Positions 33,136 to 44,290 of a DNA stretch of 64,000 nt are shown here, in pieces. A model generated the notes under the pieces. That model made no database searches and had not been told where the DNA came from. It saw nothing but the letters and a program-made list of their open reading frames with translations. Every line of letters starts with the position of its first letter. The stretch's first letter is position 1. Origin of the DNA: Emydura subglobosa (lineage: Eukaryota; Chordata; Testudines; Chelidae); the NCBI GenBank assembly GCA_007922225.1, contig ML679959.1, forward strand, positions 21,337,230 to 21,401,229, in the 5' to 3' direction. The translations under genes and the position numbers were made by a program.

Positions 33136-34579
33136 TCTAACCTGGGATTATCTATGCAAAAAAACATACAGATCTCTTATTTTTCATCGAAGGTCCAAAT
33201 GTACCCAGAATACCCAAATCCACCTCTCAGGTCTTTTCTGCTTTAAGTGTACGCTTCCTATCTATCTGATTAATAAGGTATCCAGAGATTGTTACAGTAA
33301 AATGGAAAGTTTTTACCCTTCTAATATATAGGTCTGCAAACTACATCAAATTGTTGTTCCCATACCCATTCTTATCTTTGCCCATGCACTTTGTAGGCCA
33401 CAAACCACTACAGTTAATGTGTTTTCCTGTTTTCAAGGTATATTTATTATAACCCAAGAAGTCTGCTAGAAACTTAGCTACCATTAATTGCACTGACATG
33501 GAAGACTCCCATATAATATGGGGATGGGCAGGAGTGATAGACTGAGAAATAGAGACCCTACCTCACTGTACCTGAAGGAAAAGAAAAAATTAAAGATCCT
33601 TGATAGATGAAAAGGTGTAAGCATTCATATTTGTCTTACATTATATCCAATATGTTTAGTCAGCCAGTCAAAAAGCTAGCATCCTCTCCCAATTCTCTTC
33701 CAGTGCCCTAACAACCATTTACATACCCACATAGACATCCATGACAAATACCAGGAATGAATCTGGAAACTTAGGAACATTCCTTGATCCAAATGCAGAA
33801 ATTCAACCAAAATCATGGTGGCCATTGTTAAGAATCCCGGTCACATACACAATCCAATATTAATGAGATGGGGAAACTGTCCTACCAGTTGGTGGCAGTT
33901 AGAAATCCAGGATCTTAAGACTATGAATTTTTTCATATGAGTCATAAACTGAATAAATAAAAGCTGTCCTTGTATGACCTCCCTCAAACAATTATTTAGT
34001 GTTTATTAAAGAAATGTGCCTAGTAGGTATGTGCATTGAACAGTGAGGCCTACACAAAGGAACTAAATTATGACAAGGGAGATCAGTTATTCTTCCTAAA
34101 AATCATGGTTTGAAAGGTAAGGATAATAATAATTCACCTAATCTAATTTTTTATAATGATTGTCAATTAATCCAGCATTACAAGAATGACAACAGCCAAA
34201 GCCTGTTCATATCAATGGGAACATTGACATCTAGTGGAGTGACACAGAAATGCAGGACTGCAAAAGAACCTACAGAAATTTAAAAAGATGGTAGGGTTGC
34301 CAGACTTAATTAGAAGGCCAGGTTTTTATTCCATTACTCTGGCATTATCCTTATTATCAGCAATAACCAGAGGAAGGCCTGAAATCTCATAATTGTGGAA
34401 TCCTATGGACAGAGCAAAAATAATCCTCCATTATCCTTGCAGGGATCAGTTCATTGCTTGATTCATAAAATTACTTGTTTTAGCTTTTGTCGTTACATTT
34501 GCTGCCAGTGGTCATAAAATTATCCAGCTCTGATGTCTGATACTTTCTACCTTCCAGTGGCAATTAATCTAAGTCAGTT
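33136..34579. other. Unique A/T-rich stretch
   Basis: No gene or repeat recognised. Confidence 0.5.
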
Positions 34580-34725
34580 AAGGCTAAGATTTTCAAAAGG
34601 AGGGCCCTCTTAAACTGGGATGTTAGAAGGGACCTAAGGGATTTAGATGCCCAGCTCCCACTGAATTTCCAATTCAGAATGTCCTTACTCCCTTAAGATT
34701 CTTTCAAAATCCCAGTCTTAAATCC
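34580..34725. repeat. TTTTCAAA-type palindromic repeat
   Basis: AAGATTTTCAAAAGGAGGGC at the left and TTCTTTCAAAATCCCAGTCTT at the right, around a CCCACTGAATTTCC centre. Confidence 0.6.
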
Positions 34726-34875
34726 ATGATTCAGGAAAAAGGATCCTGATTTTTCTAAAGTGCCGAGCTACCTGGCAGCTTCCATTAGTTTATTTAAGTA
34801 ACCAAATATGGATTTAGGAGCCTACCTTTAGTCAGCCGTTTTTGAAAATATTGGCCTACATTTTAAAAGGGGCCT
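34726..34875. repeat. TTTTCAAA-type palindromic repeat, degraded
   Basis: GGATCCTGATTTTTCTAAAG at the left and GTTTTTGAAAATATTGGCC at the right. It is adjacent to the previous copy. Confidence 0.5.
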
Positions 34876-35639
34876 AAATTTGCATTTCAATTTTATGGAC
34901 ACCCCTTTGCTCCCACAAGTAATCATGGGGGAAATGCTAGTATTTAGATATCTCATTGTCTGATCTGTAAGTCTAACCAAGGAGTTGTACATCTCAGTAC
35001 TGACATTTGCACTGACAAGCGAAAAACCCTTTTATTTCCCTTTATAATGCCATTCTTACCTATAGCGCTTTACCCTTGGTGTATCTGTAATCCAGGTGAA
35101 ACCAGGAAATACTGGAGGTCTTGAGGGACTTGTAGGGTGGGTTCAATAATCATAAGCAGTACAATTATGGGAGAGGGTAGGAATGAGGGAATATGCGGCA
35201 TTGGTATTTCTGTCATAAATCTGAATCCTTTAATTCAACCCTTATTAACTGTTCTCCTTTCTAGGTTATTCAGCACCTTGGTTTCTTATAGCTGCTGCAG
35301 CCCACTGGGCAGAAATCTCAGCTGAGCTGTCTGAGATTTTTTCTAAGTCTCTTTCCCCCAAGGGATCATGTAAGATCATAGCCTCTCCGCATAAGTGAAA
35401 GGTTTAGACTATATTTTTGCCAGCGTCCAATACTTTATGCCTTACATTGATCTAAGTTAAATTTTACCTACAGTGTGCTCTGTAATTAATTCTGTAGTGG
35501 TCTTAAATCCATCAGGGATTGCCCCCAATGCTCTATAATTGGCTGGGGCTTGGGGCTTTGTTTTGTTATTTCCCTTGCTATCTGAAACAACATAGCATCA
35601 TCAACGAGCCTCACAACATCACAATGTATCAACGAAATG

Positions 35640-35765
35640 TGCGTGTCCACACCTATCACACTGCCTACTAGTGCATTCTGGGAAAATCCAGGCAGCTATC
35701 CCATATCCCAGAGGGTATCCAGAGAAATTGGAGTCAGCAGAACAAGGGGCAATGTAGACTGGGAT
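35640..35765 (-). mobile_element. Harbinger-type element fragment
   Basis: GTGTCCACACCTATC, then TAGTGCATTCTGGGAAA and CAGCTATCCCATATCCC, ending near CAATGTAGACTGGGATG. This parallels the leader at 10905-11130, read in the other direction. Confidence 0.45.
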
Positions 35766-35884
35766 GTCTGAAATGTCAAGGATTTCCATCACCTCCCTGA
35801 AGCAGTGTGGTCATTGGCTGCCTTGCAAGCAACCCCTCCTGGATCGACATCATTCTACAATGGGTCTCTGACTGACCCATCTCT

Positions 35885-36385
35885 TCAGGGGCCTTTTAAG
35901 AAGTCACAGTTCACAAAGTACTTCAAACAATCCCCAGAAGGGATTCCATTTATTTAGTCCTTAGCTGCTCACCAGCCCTTCAGGCCCCAACCCTAGTTCA
36001 GTGTCCCTGTCCAGTTGTCCAACACAACCTCTTTCAAAACAAAACACAAGCTCACACATTCTTCCCCCAATTTCAGCTGGGCACAGACCCCTCTTCTCTG
36101 AGGAAGGGAAAGTCTCTCTATCTGTCTCTTCCCTGCTTCTTGGGCAGGGTCTTTCACGGGCTTCCCTGCCTGGAGAGCTTTCTCTTGCTTACTATCAGAC
36201 TTCCTACTCTCAAAACCACCCATCCCCATCTTTTGCAACTTCCTGCTGCCTTTTACCCTGGAACCACTTGATTCCCCTCAGGTAGAACTCATTATGTAGT
36301 CAGGCTTGGCTTAGCCCCAGGATTTCCAGCCCACAAACAAGTCACCATCTTCCACTCCTACTTTAAAGAAAGACACCACAACAGT
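35885..36385 (-). mobile_element. Possible LTR, minus orientation
   Basis: Read on the minus strand there is a TATA-like GGTAAAAGGCAGCAGG (plus about 36240-36260). About 300 bp further comes an AATAAA signal (complement of TTTATT near 35950). The plus strand between is C/T-rich, unlike the flanks. Ends and target duplications were not found, so this is weak. Confidence 0.3.
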
Positions 36386-36462
36386 GACGCTGTAATGTGC
36401 AGAAACAACTGCTTCTCGATTACACTAAGACCCCTTAACACTACTTTGGTAGTGTAGGGATG

Positions 36463-36502
36463 CCTTAAAGTGGGTGTAAATCTAATTTACACCTATTTTA
36501 AG
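36463..36502. repeat. Short hairpin repeat
   Basis: CTTAAAGTGGGTGTAAAT and ATTTACACCTATTTTAAG are inverted copies (16 of 18 bases) with a 2-4 base loop. A longer palindromic repeat ending GAATCAGGCCC at about 36558 encloses it. Confidence 0.7.
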
Positions 36503-36571
36503 CCCTTTTATGCAGCCAGAGTGGTATAAAGGGGCCATAGTATAAATGAGAATCAGGCCCATAACATAAAA

Positions 36572-36690
36572 GCAGACAAGATTTTCAAACGTGAGAGGTG
36601 ACTTTGGTGCCTCAGTACTTCAGTGCCTGATATGAGACACCAAAAGAGTCGGATTTTACGAAGTACTGAGCTGTCCTTTCTCCCTCTGGA
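36572..36690. repeat. TTTTCAAA-type palindromic repeat, degraded
   Basis: AAGATTTTCAAACGTGAG and GTCGGATTTTACGAAG around CTTCAGTGCC. Right arm partly lost. Confidence 0.4.
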
Positions 36691-36811
36691 AATCAGGCTC
36701 CTTTAAAGTGTCTCAAGCTGGGCACCAGAAATTGATGCCACCAAAAATCATTAGTCTCTTCCGGTAATCTTGGAGATTATATCTCCACATTACTACCTCT
36801 GCTACGTGAGA

Positions 36812-36880
36812 CTTTTGGGCCCATCTTGAGAGGTGCTGAGTGCCCTCAACTCCCATCTTCAGCACTCTCAGAAGAAATAC
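36812..36880. repeat. Half of a palindromic repeat
   Basis: GGGCCCATCTTGAGAGGTGC followed by TGAGTGCCCTCAACTCCC is the left arm of the type whose right arm is at 22316. Confidence 0.45.
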
Positions 36881-37334
36881 GCTCCAATCCAAAGAGGCAC
36901 AACAAGGGCAGGGAAGTCCCCTACTCCCCTGGCCATAGATGCTATTACAAATTCACATAAATGTCCTTGCTGAGCCACCATCTCTCCTTCTGGAGCAGGT
37001 CCAGAAGTGGAAGAGGTGGCGGTGGCAGCATGAGGACATGACAACCCAGGGTTCCAGGAAGTGGGGAGCCAGGTCTGGAGGTTCCTGGGGGCTGGAGTCC
37101 CCAGAAGAGCTGCTGCCCCTATTCTGGCCAGTCACTGACAGCTTCAGTCGCCTCCTCTTCCCCATCTCCAAGGAGAAGCTCCAGGTGGGAGAGACAAGCT
37201 GGGACCTCTGTCCTTCCCTGCACCAAAGAAACCAGGACCAATTGAGTCCTCTCCCCCATCACACCCCCCCCACCGGAGTGTGTGGGACTGGCCAGGGCCA
37301 CTCCAGCTTCCCCCAACCCACCAGAGAGACTGGG

Positions 37335-37642
37335 GGCTTGTCTTCACTTACCTGGGACATTCGGCAGCAGTTGACTGGAGTTACGCAAGCGACGCAAAAA
37401 ACTTGCGTAACTCCCGTTGACTTCTCTGCTTCTGTTCCGCGCGCCATCTTCACTGCACTGCACCGACGGGAACTGCATTCCCGTCGACGCAGTGCTACGC
37501 CACTTGAGGAGGTGGTCTTAATACGTCAATTTCTGGATCGACTGAGCAGGTCTGACTGAGCAGGTCTTCACTGACCGCTCAGTCGATTCAGAGAAGTCGA
37601 TCTGACAGCGGCGAATTTGCCGCCATCAGTGAAGACATAGCC
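37335..37642. mobile_element. CpG-rich Harbinger-type MITE, both ends present
   Basis: The 308-bp element starts GGCTTGTCTTCACT and ends AGTGAAGACATAGCC, inverted repeats of each other. TGGG flanks both sides (37331-37334 and 37643-37646). Inside are a perfect 13-bp stem, GGAGTTACGCAAG (37377-37389) with CTTGCGTAACTCC (37402-37414), and GTCGAC/CGACGG motifs. A 14-bp tandem duplication GACTGAGCAGGTCT lies at 37540-37567. The high CpG content and GTCGA motifs match the Harbinger copy at 11 kb. It contributes to, and so discredits, a chance 206-codon open frame at 36939-37559. Confidence 0.72.
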
Positions 37643-37843
37643 TGGGACTGGCAGGACCTCTTCTCCGTCTCCTCCCACTGTAGAAACCAGGACTGCCTGG
37701 GCTTTCTCCTCCCACCCCCATCCCCTCTTCTCATATCCCACATCACCATCTCCTCCACTTCCAGGCCCATTCCAGAAGGAGAGGTGATAGCTTGGTGAGG
37801 ACATACATGTGCCATGCAGCAATGCAAGGTAGGGGAGCCCCAT

Positions 37844-37863
37844 ACACACACACACACACACAC
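37844..37863. repeat. (AC)10 microsatellite
   Basis: Ten AC units directly upstream of a CR1 tail. Confidence 0.9.
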
Positions 37864-37867
37864 TTCT

Positions 37868-38141
37868 CGGAATGACAGAACAAGGAGCAACGGTCTCAAG
37901 TTGCAGGGCGGGAGGTCTAGGTTGGACATTAGGAAAAAGTTTTTCACTAGGAGGGTGGTGAAGCATTGGAATGGGCTACCTAGGGAGGTGGTGGAATCTC
38001 CATCCTTAGAGGTTTTTAAGCTGAGGCTTGACAAAGCCCTGGTTGGGATGATATAGCTGAGGTTAGTCCTGCTTTGAGCAGGGGGTTGGACTAGATGACC
38101 TCATGAGGTCCCTTCCAACTCTAATATTCTATGATTCTATG
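37868..38141 (+). pseudogene. CR1 LINE C-terminal coding piece and 3' tail
   Basis: The open frame ending at 38056 encodes a C-terminal CR1-type tail with [20 protein letters not shown] and [12 protein letters not shown]. This is the end of the second CR1 open reading frame. It is followed by GGTTGGACTAGATGACCTCATG and two octamers of ATTCTATG (38126-38141), the diagnostic CR1 terminus. The copy is severely 5'-truncated, as most CR1 insertions are. It looks much younger than the copies at 30-33 kb. Minus-strand frames overlapping it (132 and 148 codons) are antisense by-products. Confidence 0.88.
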
Positions 38142-39919
38142 TGAGCTCTTCTACTTGGAAAATTCTAGTGGTGCCCCTGCAATCCTGGTGGTTTGCTGCA
38201 TTTGAGCTTGCCATGTTGCAACACCTGAGCTAGGAAGACAATGCTGTGAGAATTACCTTTTGGACACTATGTAGTCTGGATAGCTAACTGCCAACCCATC
38301 TGTTCATTCAGGACCCAATACCGCAGTGCCTATATCCTGACACGCCGGATGTGAGCACTGCCCTCTAGATACTGAGCTGAAGTGACGATATTTAGCAGCT
38401 CTTTAGAATGGATTCTCCCAGGAAAATGACTGCTTCATGGACTGCATGCTGGATAGTGTGATGAGAGGAATCCCTGTTTGTAAAACTAAAATAGTTCTTT
38501 ATTAAGAATATAATTTATTCAACTGCTGCAACTCCAGCTAACATTGCAGCCATGTGCACACAGACTGACTTAGTGCCTCCTGCAACCTCTTCCTTCTTGC
38601 AACCTGTGCTCCTCCCTCCAAGTTCCATGCAGGTTGATATACAGGCAAACATAGCACATAAATTAACTTTTATTTTAACCACAAGTACTGCTGCATGTCA
38701 GCCACCCTCAAGTACTAGACTTTATAGAGGGAGCAGGGAGGGGAGAGAGCCATGACTCTAATGCCTCTGCACCAGAAAGCAGTGGTAGCTAACTGCAGAA
38801 GAGATTATATGACGTCCCCTTTTGTGGAGTGGTGCAGATGTAAGCACCCCTCAGCACTGGCAGCTCTGCACCATCCCCAATGTTGGGTCATGCATGTTGA
38901 GTAAGGGAGAGCAAAGGCGGCTTTTATGCCACTTTCTTCCTCCTTACTCCCTAATCTTGGGCCTGACTGTGGCTTTGTGTGATCTTGGTGTAATTTAGAG
39001 CATACAGCAGTTTGTAATGCCCTATTAGTGGACATCAGGCCTCCCAGGAGTCACTGGAGTGCAGCACAATCCAGTCATGTCTCTCCCCCACCACCTCCAC
39101 AATATCTTCTATGCAAGTCTTGAAAATCCAGCTTCACTGGCTCTACACAGACCAAAGACTCCACCCGACCGAAAGAAATCCTCTGCTATCAATTCAAGGC
39201 TGCATTAAGGTCCCTTTGCATAATAGGAGATTTCAATAGGGCTACTCACAGATTCGGATACTGGTCTGTAAGCATGATCCAAAACTCACTGTACTCAACA
39301 GAAAGATTCCCACTCACATCAGTGGACTTTGAACAGGTCCCATGTGAGTATGGGTGGCAGAACTGATCCATTAATTTCTACATTTCTTCTCATGAGTAGG
39401 CAAAGCATCGGTGCCTCTTTTATGATAGTGTTGAATACCTTCCAGGCTGCTTTTATGCTTATTTATATTTTAATTTGCCCTTTATCCTTCTGGTAGCCAT
39501 TTTCCTCATTGTTTTGTTGTTGTTGTTTTTTAAATTGGCCTTTCAAAGTTCACCTCTTTTTATTCCTCGTGGTCCGGTTCCCAAATGGAACGGAGTACAA
39601 TGACGTTCAGTATTTAGTATGAGGCTGATTTGTACTATGATATACCAGACACCACCTTGGACAATACTTAGCTGTTCTTTACTCTTGATAAAACACAACT
39701 ACTGGCTATAATAATGTATATGTTAACATCTGCAAGAAAAAGGATTAGGAACTCATTCACTCCCTGCTCCGTGGACAAATTAAATATGAATCGGCACTTT
39801 GACAGCTTTTGATTGGGCTGTCAGGTGCTCAGGAAAAGGCTAGATACTCTGCCTTTAAGTGCTGCTGTTGGTGTTTTTATTGACTTTCACACATCATCAT
39901 TTCCAGTTCAGTGTCATTA
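38142..39919. other. Unique non-coding stretch
   Basis: No gene or clear repeat recognised. Confidence 0.5.
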
Positions 39920-39995
39920 CTCTGCATTTCTACAGTCCCTGCTCAGCTGAGGAACTCAGAGTTCTTTACAAACATTAGTCACTGTGTTGTGGCTT
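39920..39995 (-). mobile_element. MIR-like SINE tail, antisense
   Basis: GCATTTCTACAGTCCCTGC and CTCAGAGTTCTTTACAAACA fit the antisense 3' end of a MIR-type SINE. Confidence 0.45.
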
Positions 39996-40155
39996 TGCTG
40001 TCTACACAACAATTAAGACTAACGAGAAACCACACTGGCATGGCTGGATTTCAAATACCCATGTTTACTAACTATGCATAAATACACAACAACCTATGTA
40101 CACTGCTGCTGTGGCAGGATTCTGATGGCTTTTGAAATAGAAGAGAGGAAGACCC

Positions 40156-40452
40156 CCTAGTGTACATTTACACAGCCAGCAGCAACCCATGGCAGTGAGC
40201 CCCTGAGTAGGGGTCAACAGATGAGTTAGCAAGGCTCGCACTACCATGCTAAAACTAGCTGTGTAGACAGCGCTTTTAAGTTATGGCTCGGGATATGAAG
40301 CTCATTGTCCTTCCTAGGCATCAGAGATAGAGCTGCAGCCGAAGCCACAGCGTCCACACAACTGTTTTACTGTGGTAGAGTGAGTTCTGCAAGCTTGAGT
40401 CCGTTGACCCAGGTTTGGCGGCTCACTGCTTTGAGCTGTGTAGACATACCCC
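40156..40452. mobile_element. Harbinger-type MITE
   Basis: TAGTGTACATTTACACAGCC at the left and GAGCTGTGTAGACATACCCC at the right. Between them AAAACTAGCTGTGTAGACAGC and TTGAGTCCGTTGACCCAGG are visible in parts. The right end is well preserved, the left mutated. Confidence 0.6.
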
Positions 40453-40489
40453 CGAAAAGGGCTCCCAAACTATATAAAGGGACATTATC

Positions 40490-40610
40490 CAATTCCTGTA
40501 CACCACATATTGCATCCTCACAGCACTCCTTGTACAGAAGAAACTGAGGCAGAGAGAGGTTGAGTACTAAGATAGATCAAGTCCTCAGTGAGGGGCAGTG
40601 CATAGTTGCT
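40490..40610 (-). mobile_element. MIR-like SINE fragment, antisense
   Basis: GCATCCTCACAGCACTCC then GAAGAAACTGAGGCAGAGAG and GAGGTTGAGTACTAAG. Similar antisense sequence, ACTTGCCCAGGATCTTAAAG, reappears at about 40839, so the element may have been split by about 230 bp. Confidence 0.55.
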
Positions 40611-41094
40611 ATGATCCCAGTGAGGACCCAAGACCAAACTCTGACTTGGGTTGTGGGCAGGGGGGGGAGTAATAACATGCCAGCCTTTAACTGATGGACA
40701 TTTCTAGCCCTTCTGCACCAGCTCAGCTCTTCTGGGAACAGTATTAGCAGCCCCAAGGAAGCTGCTCTCACCCTACACTGTGACCACAAGCCATTCCTGG
40801 CCAGCTACACCATAGATCATTATTTGGGTCTAACAGACTTGCCCAGGATCTTAAAGTTACCCAGCAGTGCAGCCAGGCTGAAGGAAATGAGATCTCTTGA
40901 CAGTGGGGAGGAAGATGGAGGTCAACAGGCCTAAAACCATGTCTAAAAACTGACATGTTGCAATCTAAGTTGCCTGCCTCCTGCTGCTGGAATACAGAAA
41001 AGAGTGCGGGCTGGTGGAAATCCCACCACCTGAGTGGTTTAAACCTAGTCTGTACAAAGCACTAGAAATATAAAGTAAAGATAATGTCTCAGAA

Positions 41095-41450
41095 GCAGCA
41101 TGATCAGTGGACAAAGCATAGGCTCCAAGGTGGGAAATCCTCAGCTCTAATCTGATATCTTTCACTGACTCATTGGGCGACTTTGAGCTAGTCACTAAGC
41201 ACCAGGTTTTCAAAAATGCTCATAACCAAATTTGTTAAAAATCTGGCCCTGAGTGTGAGTGGGAACTGCCTTGTACTAAGCAGTTGAAATCCTGGTCTGC
41301 ATCTTTCTGTGCATCAGTTTCTCCTTCTGTGCAATGGTGGTAATGATGAAACTTATCCCTAAAAGAGCAATATTGCAAGGATTTATTAGTTAATGTTTTC
41401 TATGGTTCTGAGAGAATGTAAAGTGCTTAACCAGTATTTTAAATCCTGTA
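41095..41450 (+). mobile_element. MIR-like SINE interrupted by a palindromic repeat
   Basis: The first part (41095-41201) has GACAAAGCATAGGCTCC, TCACTGACTCATTGGGCGAC and GAGCTAGTCACTAAGC. The second part (41296-41450) resumes with TTCTGTGCATCAGTTTCTCC, GCAATGGTGGTAATGATG and GAATGTAAAGTGCTTAACC. Between them lies a 94-bp TTTTCAAA-type palindrome (41202-41295). Confidence 0.68.
41202..41295. repeat. TTTTCAAA-type palindromic repeat inside a SINE
   Basis: CCAGGTTTTCAA and TTGAAATCCTGG are the outer arms (11 of 12 bases). An inner CTGGCCCTGAGTGTGAGTG lies right of centre. No clean target duplication was seen. Confidence 0.65.
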
Positions 41451-41639
41451 CTGGCAGAGCAATGAAACAGATGGTCCAGTAGGGCTTTTTCATCTCATGC
41501 TAAAAGCTGGGTTTGAAACGTACTAACATCAACAATACAGCTTATTAATCAGAATGGTACAATGTGGGGGGACAGGATAGCTACCAGTAGGCGTAATGAA
41601 CCAAATATCATTAGAAATTTCCAGAGAACAAGATCTATT

Positions 41640-41808
41640 GAGCTATAGACTCCCATGGGAAGGGATGGAAGCCCCATCATTGAAAACCGGAGTGGACATA
41701 TCACTGGAAAAATTATAATGGGAGTAATCTTGCATTGACTCTGGGGGATGGACTAGATGAACTAACACTACTTTTCCCTTCTCCAGCTTCTGAGACTCTC
41801 TGATTCTA
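41640..41808 (+). mobile_element. CR1 LINE 3' end, old
   Basis: GAGCTATAGACTCCCATGGG near the start and GGGGGATGGACTAGATGAAC followed by TTTTCCCTTCTCC and CTCTCTGATTCTAGG at the end. This corresponds to a CR1 3' untranslated region with a decayed ATTCTATG-like tail. Confidence 0.6.
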
Positions 41809-42762
41809 GGATAAGTAAGTACACATGGAAGAAATATGTGTGGACATTTCAGCAAAAAAGCTTCTTCTGAATGCACCAACAAAATTCCCATGCAAAATTA
41901 ACCAGAGCACCACATTTCCAGCTGTACAGGCTCCTGGTGCCCAAAGAGCCGAACACAATGAATTCAGTCATCAGCTGATGTGTTAGTAACACAGATGTAG
42001 CTAAGCAGTAATGACCATGGCCCAGGGAATTTCCTGAGAATTAAAGACTGGCTGGAAATATTGCTGGCCTGCAGCACTCCTTAGTTCCTCAGGAATTACC
42101 TTGGGTTAAGGTCAATATCAATAAAATGTGTGTCAGTTTAAGATCAGAAGTAAGTAAGTCTCCTTTTCCTAGTAATGTGGAGTCAACATTTTGGACAGTG
42201 TTTTATCAAATACAGCACCAAGGTAGTCACCATCTAGATAATTTTCATCTTCAACATTCCATCTAGGTGACTATGAAAGATACATACTGACATCACAAAT
42301 GCAATGAAATAACCAGTTCTCAATTTCCTTAATAACTATATTCCCACAACAGTTGAGGTCAGCTGAGGTATTCCAGCTAATCGCCAGGCATACATATCTC
42401 ATTGCTCTTGACAGGGCATTTTAGGCCTTCGAATTATGAATCAGTTTCCCCTGTTGGCCTGAGACAGCTAGAGTCAGTGGACCTTCAGGCCCCTTCTCTT
42501 CTTGTCAAGTGGGGCTTCAGTCGGCAGAAAACAGGTTGTTTTGGGGGGAAGGTATTCTCTTTAGGTCTTGTCAAATAGATGTGAATTGATTACGCAAATT
42601 GCAAAACACTTAAACTCCCAGCAAAGACAATGGGAGTTAAGGGCACTTAATTCCTTGCAGGCTCAAACCCTGACTGAAGTATCTCTGCTAACATTGTGTG
42701 GTAAACCTTGGTGGGTGCCTTTTTTGCTGGTGACCATTCTGTGTTAATGAACAAGCAAAAAA

Positions 42763-42932
42763 ACAGAAGGAACACATGGTCTATTCAAAAAACAGCAAGT
42801 CAAATATTGTCATGAAGGGCCAAATTCACACAATTCACAAATTCACAATTCACAAATTCACACAAAAACAGAAGGAACACATGGTCTATTAAAAAAACAG
42901 CAAGTCAAATATTGTCATGAAGGGCCAAATTC
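42763..42932. repeat. 65-bp direct duplication with an ATTCACAA spacer array
   Basis: Copies at 42763-42827 and 42868-42932 differ at about one base and are 105 bp apart. Each begins ACAGAAGGAACACATGGTC. The 40-bp spacer is built of ATTCACAA/ATTCACAC units. Confidence 0.9.
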
Positions 42933-42978
42933 TCTGCTGGCATAACTTCATTGACTTCACTGGAGTTACCCCCAGCAA
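42915..42978. repeat. Short palindromic repeat
   Basis: AGGGCCAAATTCTCTGCTGG, then GCATAACTTCATTGACTTCA and CTGGAGTTACCCCCAGC. The left part was included in the tandem duplication. Confidence 0.5.
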
Positions 42979-43639
42979 AAAAATTTCCCCTATAACCAGA
43001 GAGGGAAGTACCAAACCAAATATAGCTGTGACTAGGAGTGAACTACTCAATATACCTGTAGGAGCCACACTCATTAAAAGTAATCAAAAGGCATGTGAAT
43101 TGATGTCCTGTTGTTATCCCAGCTCAGTAAAGAAAAGTAGTTCCTACATACGCTATGTTACAGAGCCCAGAATACAGCGTTTCCTGACGCTACTGCCAAA
43201 TGTGAATGATATGAGCGGAGAGAATGGGCTGTGATCCAGTTCCCTGTTGCATGAGACAGGAGGAGAATTCTTAAAGGATTACTCCAAACAATCATGGAAA
43301 ACAAGAGTTAGCTGCTATGTTCTTCCCCCAGGTACAACAGTCTGGTTTTACCCCTGGGAACTTCAGAACTGTAAATGAACAGTCTCCTCACTGAACATAG
43401 TTTTCTTTCCTTGTATAATGCTGTAATATCACACAATATAGTCCCTAGACCAAATTCTGCCCTCAGATGCTCATGCAGTGGATACTAGTGCATATTCAAC
43501 TCCAGGCGGTAGTCACCCAAAGTCATCACCAACAGAGTGATGATGCATTCCAAGTAGAAAGGGCTCCACTTGACACCTTCATTCAAAAAAGTGTGTTGGC
43601 TGTCTGAAAAAAAAAAAATAGACTGAGAAGATGGTGGTT

Positions 43640-43737
43640 GGGATTTTCAAAAGAGCACACAGGCGTTAGGCACTCCTCTCCTATTGTACCGAATGGGATT
43701 TGGGCATGTAACTGCTTCAGGCTCTTTTGAAAATCCC
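43640..43737. repeat. 98-bp palindromic repeat with perfect 17-bp ends
   Basis: GGGATTTTCAAAAGAGC (43640-43656) and GCTCTTTTGAAAATCCC (43721-43737) are perfect reverse complements. This is the best copy of the TTTTCAAA family in the window. Confidence 0.88.
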
Positions 43738-44224
43738 AGCTGTGGAGACTGGACTCCTCTCTCGCCTCTGGATTAAGGCAAGGCAGATTGGCAGGGCAAT
43801 GTGGACAATATTGCTATACTGTTGCCCATGCCCATTCTGGGCATCAGCAGAGGACTTCATTCCCTCGGACTTAATCTGGCACCTTTCACAAGCACTAACT
43901 TATTTCATCTGTCCGTCTACTCATGTCACCGTTATGAAATCTTTGCTGTGCATTACCACATAGAAACCCTCTGCAGTACCAAGGTGCTATGCATGTCGAT
44001 CGGGATGGACACTGTACCTTTACTACATGGTGAGAACAAGAAGTCATCGGATACCAATTATAACTTTATAATTGTGAATTGCTTTCCATAGCTGAACACC
44101 GGTACAGAAACACTTTAATAACCAAATCCTTAGTGTCTAGATTGGCTGCTACGTGCATATGGCAATAGATAAGTGACCCTGACTTCACTTAGACTGGTAA
44201 ATTACATCATTAATTACTTTCAGT

Positions 44225-44290
44225 ATAACTCTACTGACTTCACTGAAGTTACTCCAGATATATACCATTGGGAGAGGAGAATCAGGCCCT
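44225..44290. repeat. Half of a palindromic repeat
   Basis: TACTGACTTCACTGAAGTTACTCCAG and GAGAATCAGGCCCT at the right end, seen in separate parts. Confidence 0.5.

Noticed and set aside
36939..37559. 206-codon open frame, the longest in the window
   Set aside because: Its last third is inside the MITE 37335-37642. The first part has no recognised domain, and the other strand is also open in several frames, as expected in GC-rich DNA.
37568..38034. Two overlapping minus-strand frames of 132 and 148 codons
   Set aside because: They run antisense through a CR1 tail and an AC microsatellite, so they are by-products.
42763..42932. Possible CRISPR-like or satellite array
   Set aside because: There are only two copies, and the spacer is a simple ATTCACAA array. 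The genome is vertebrate.
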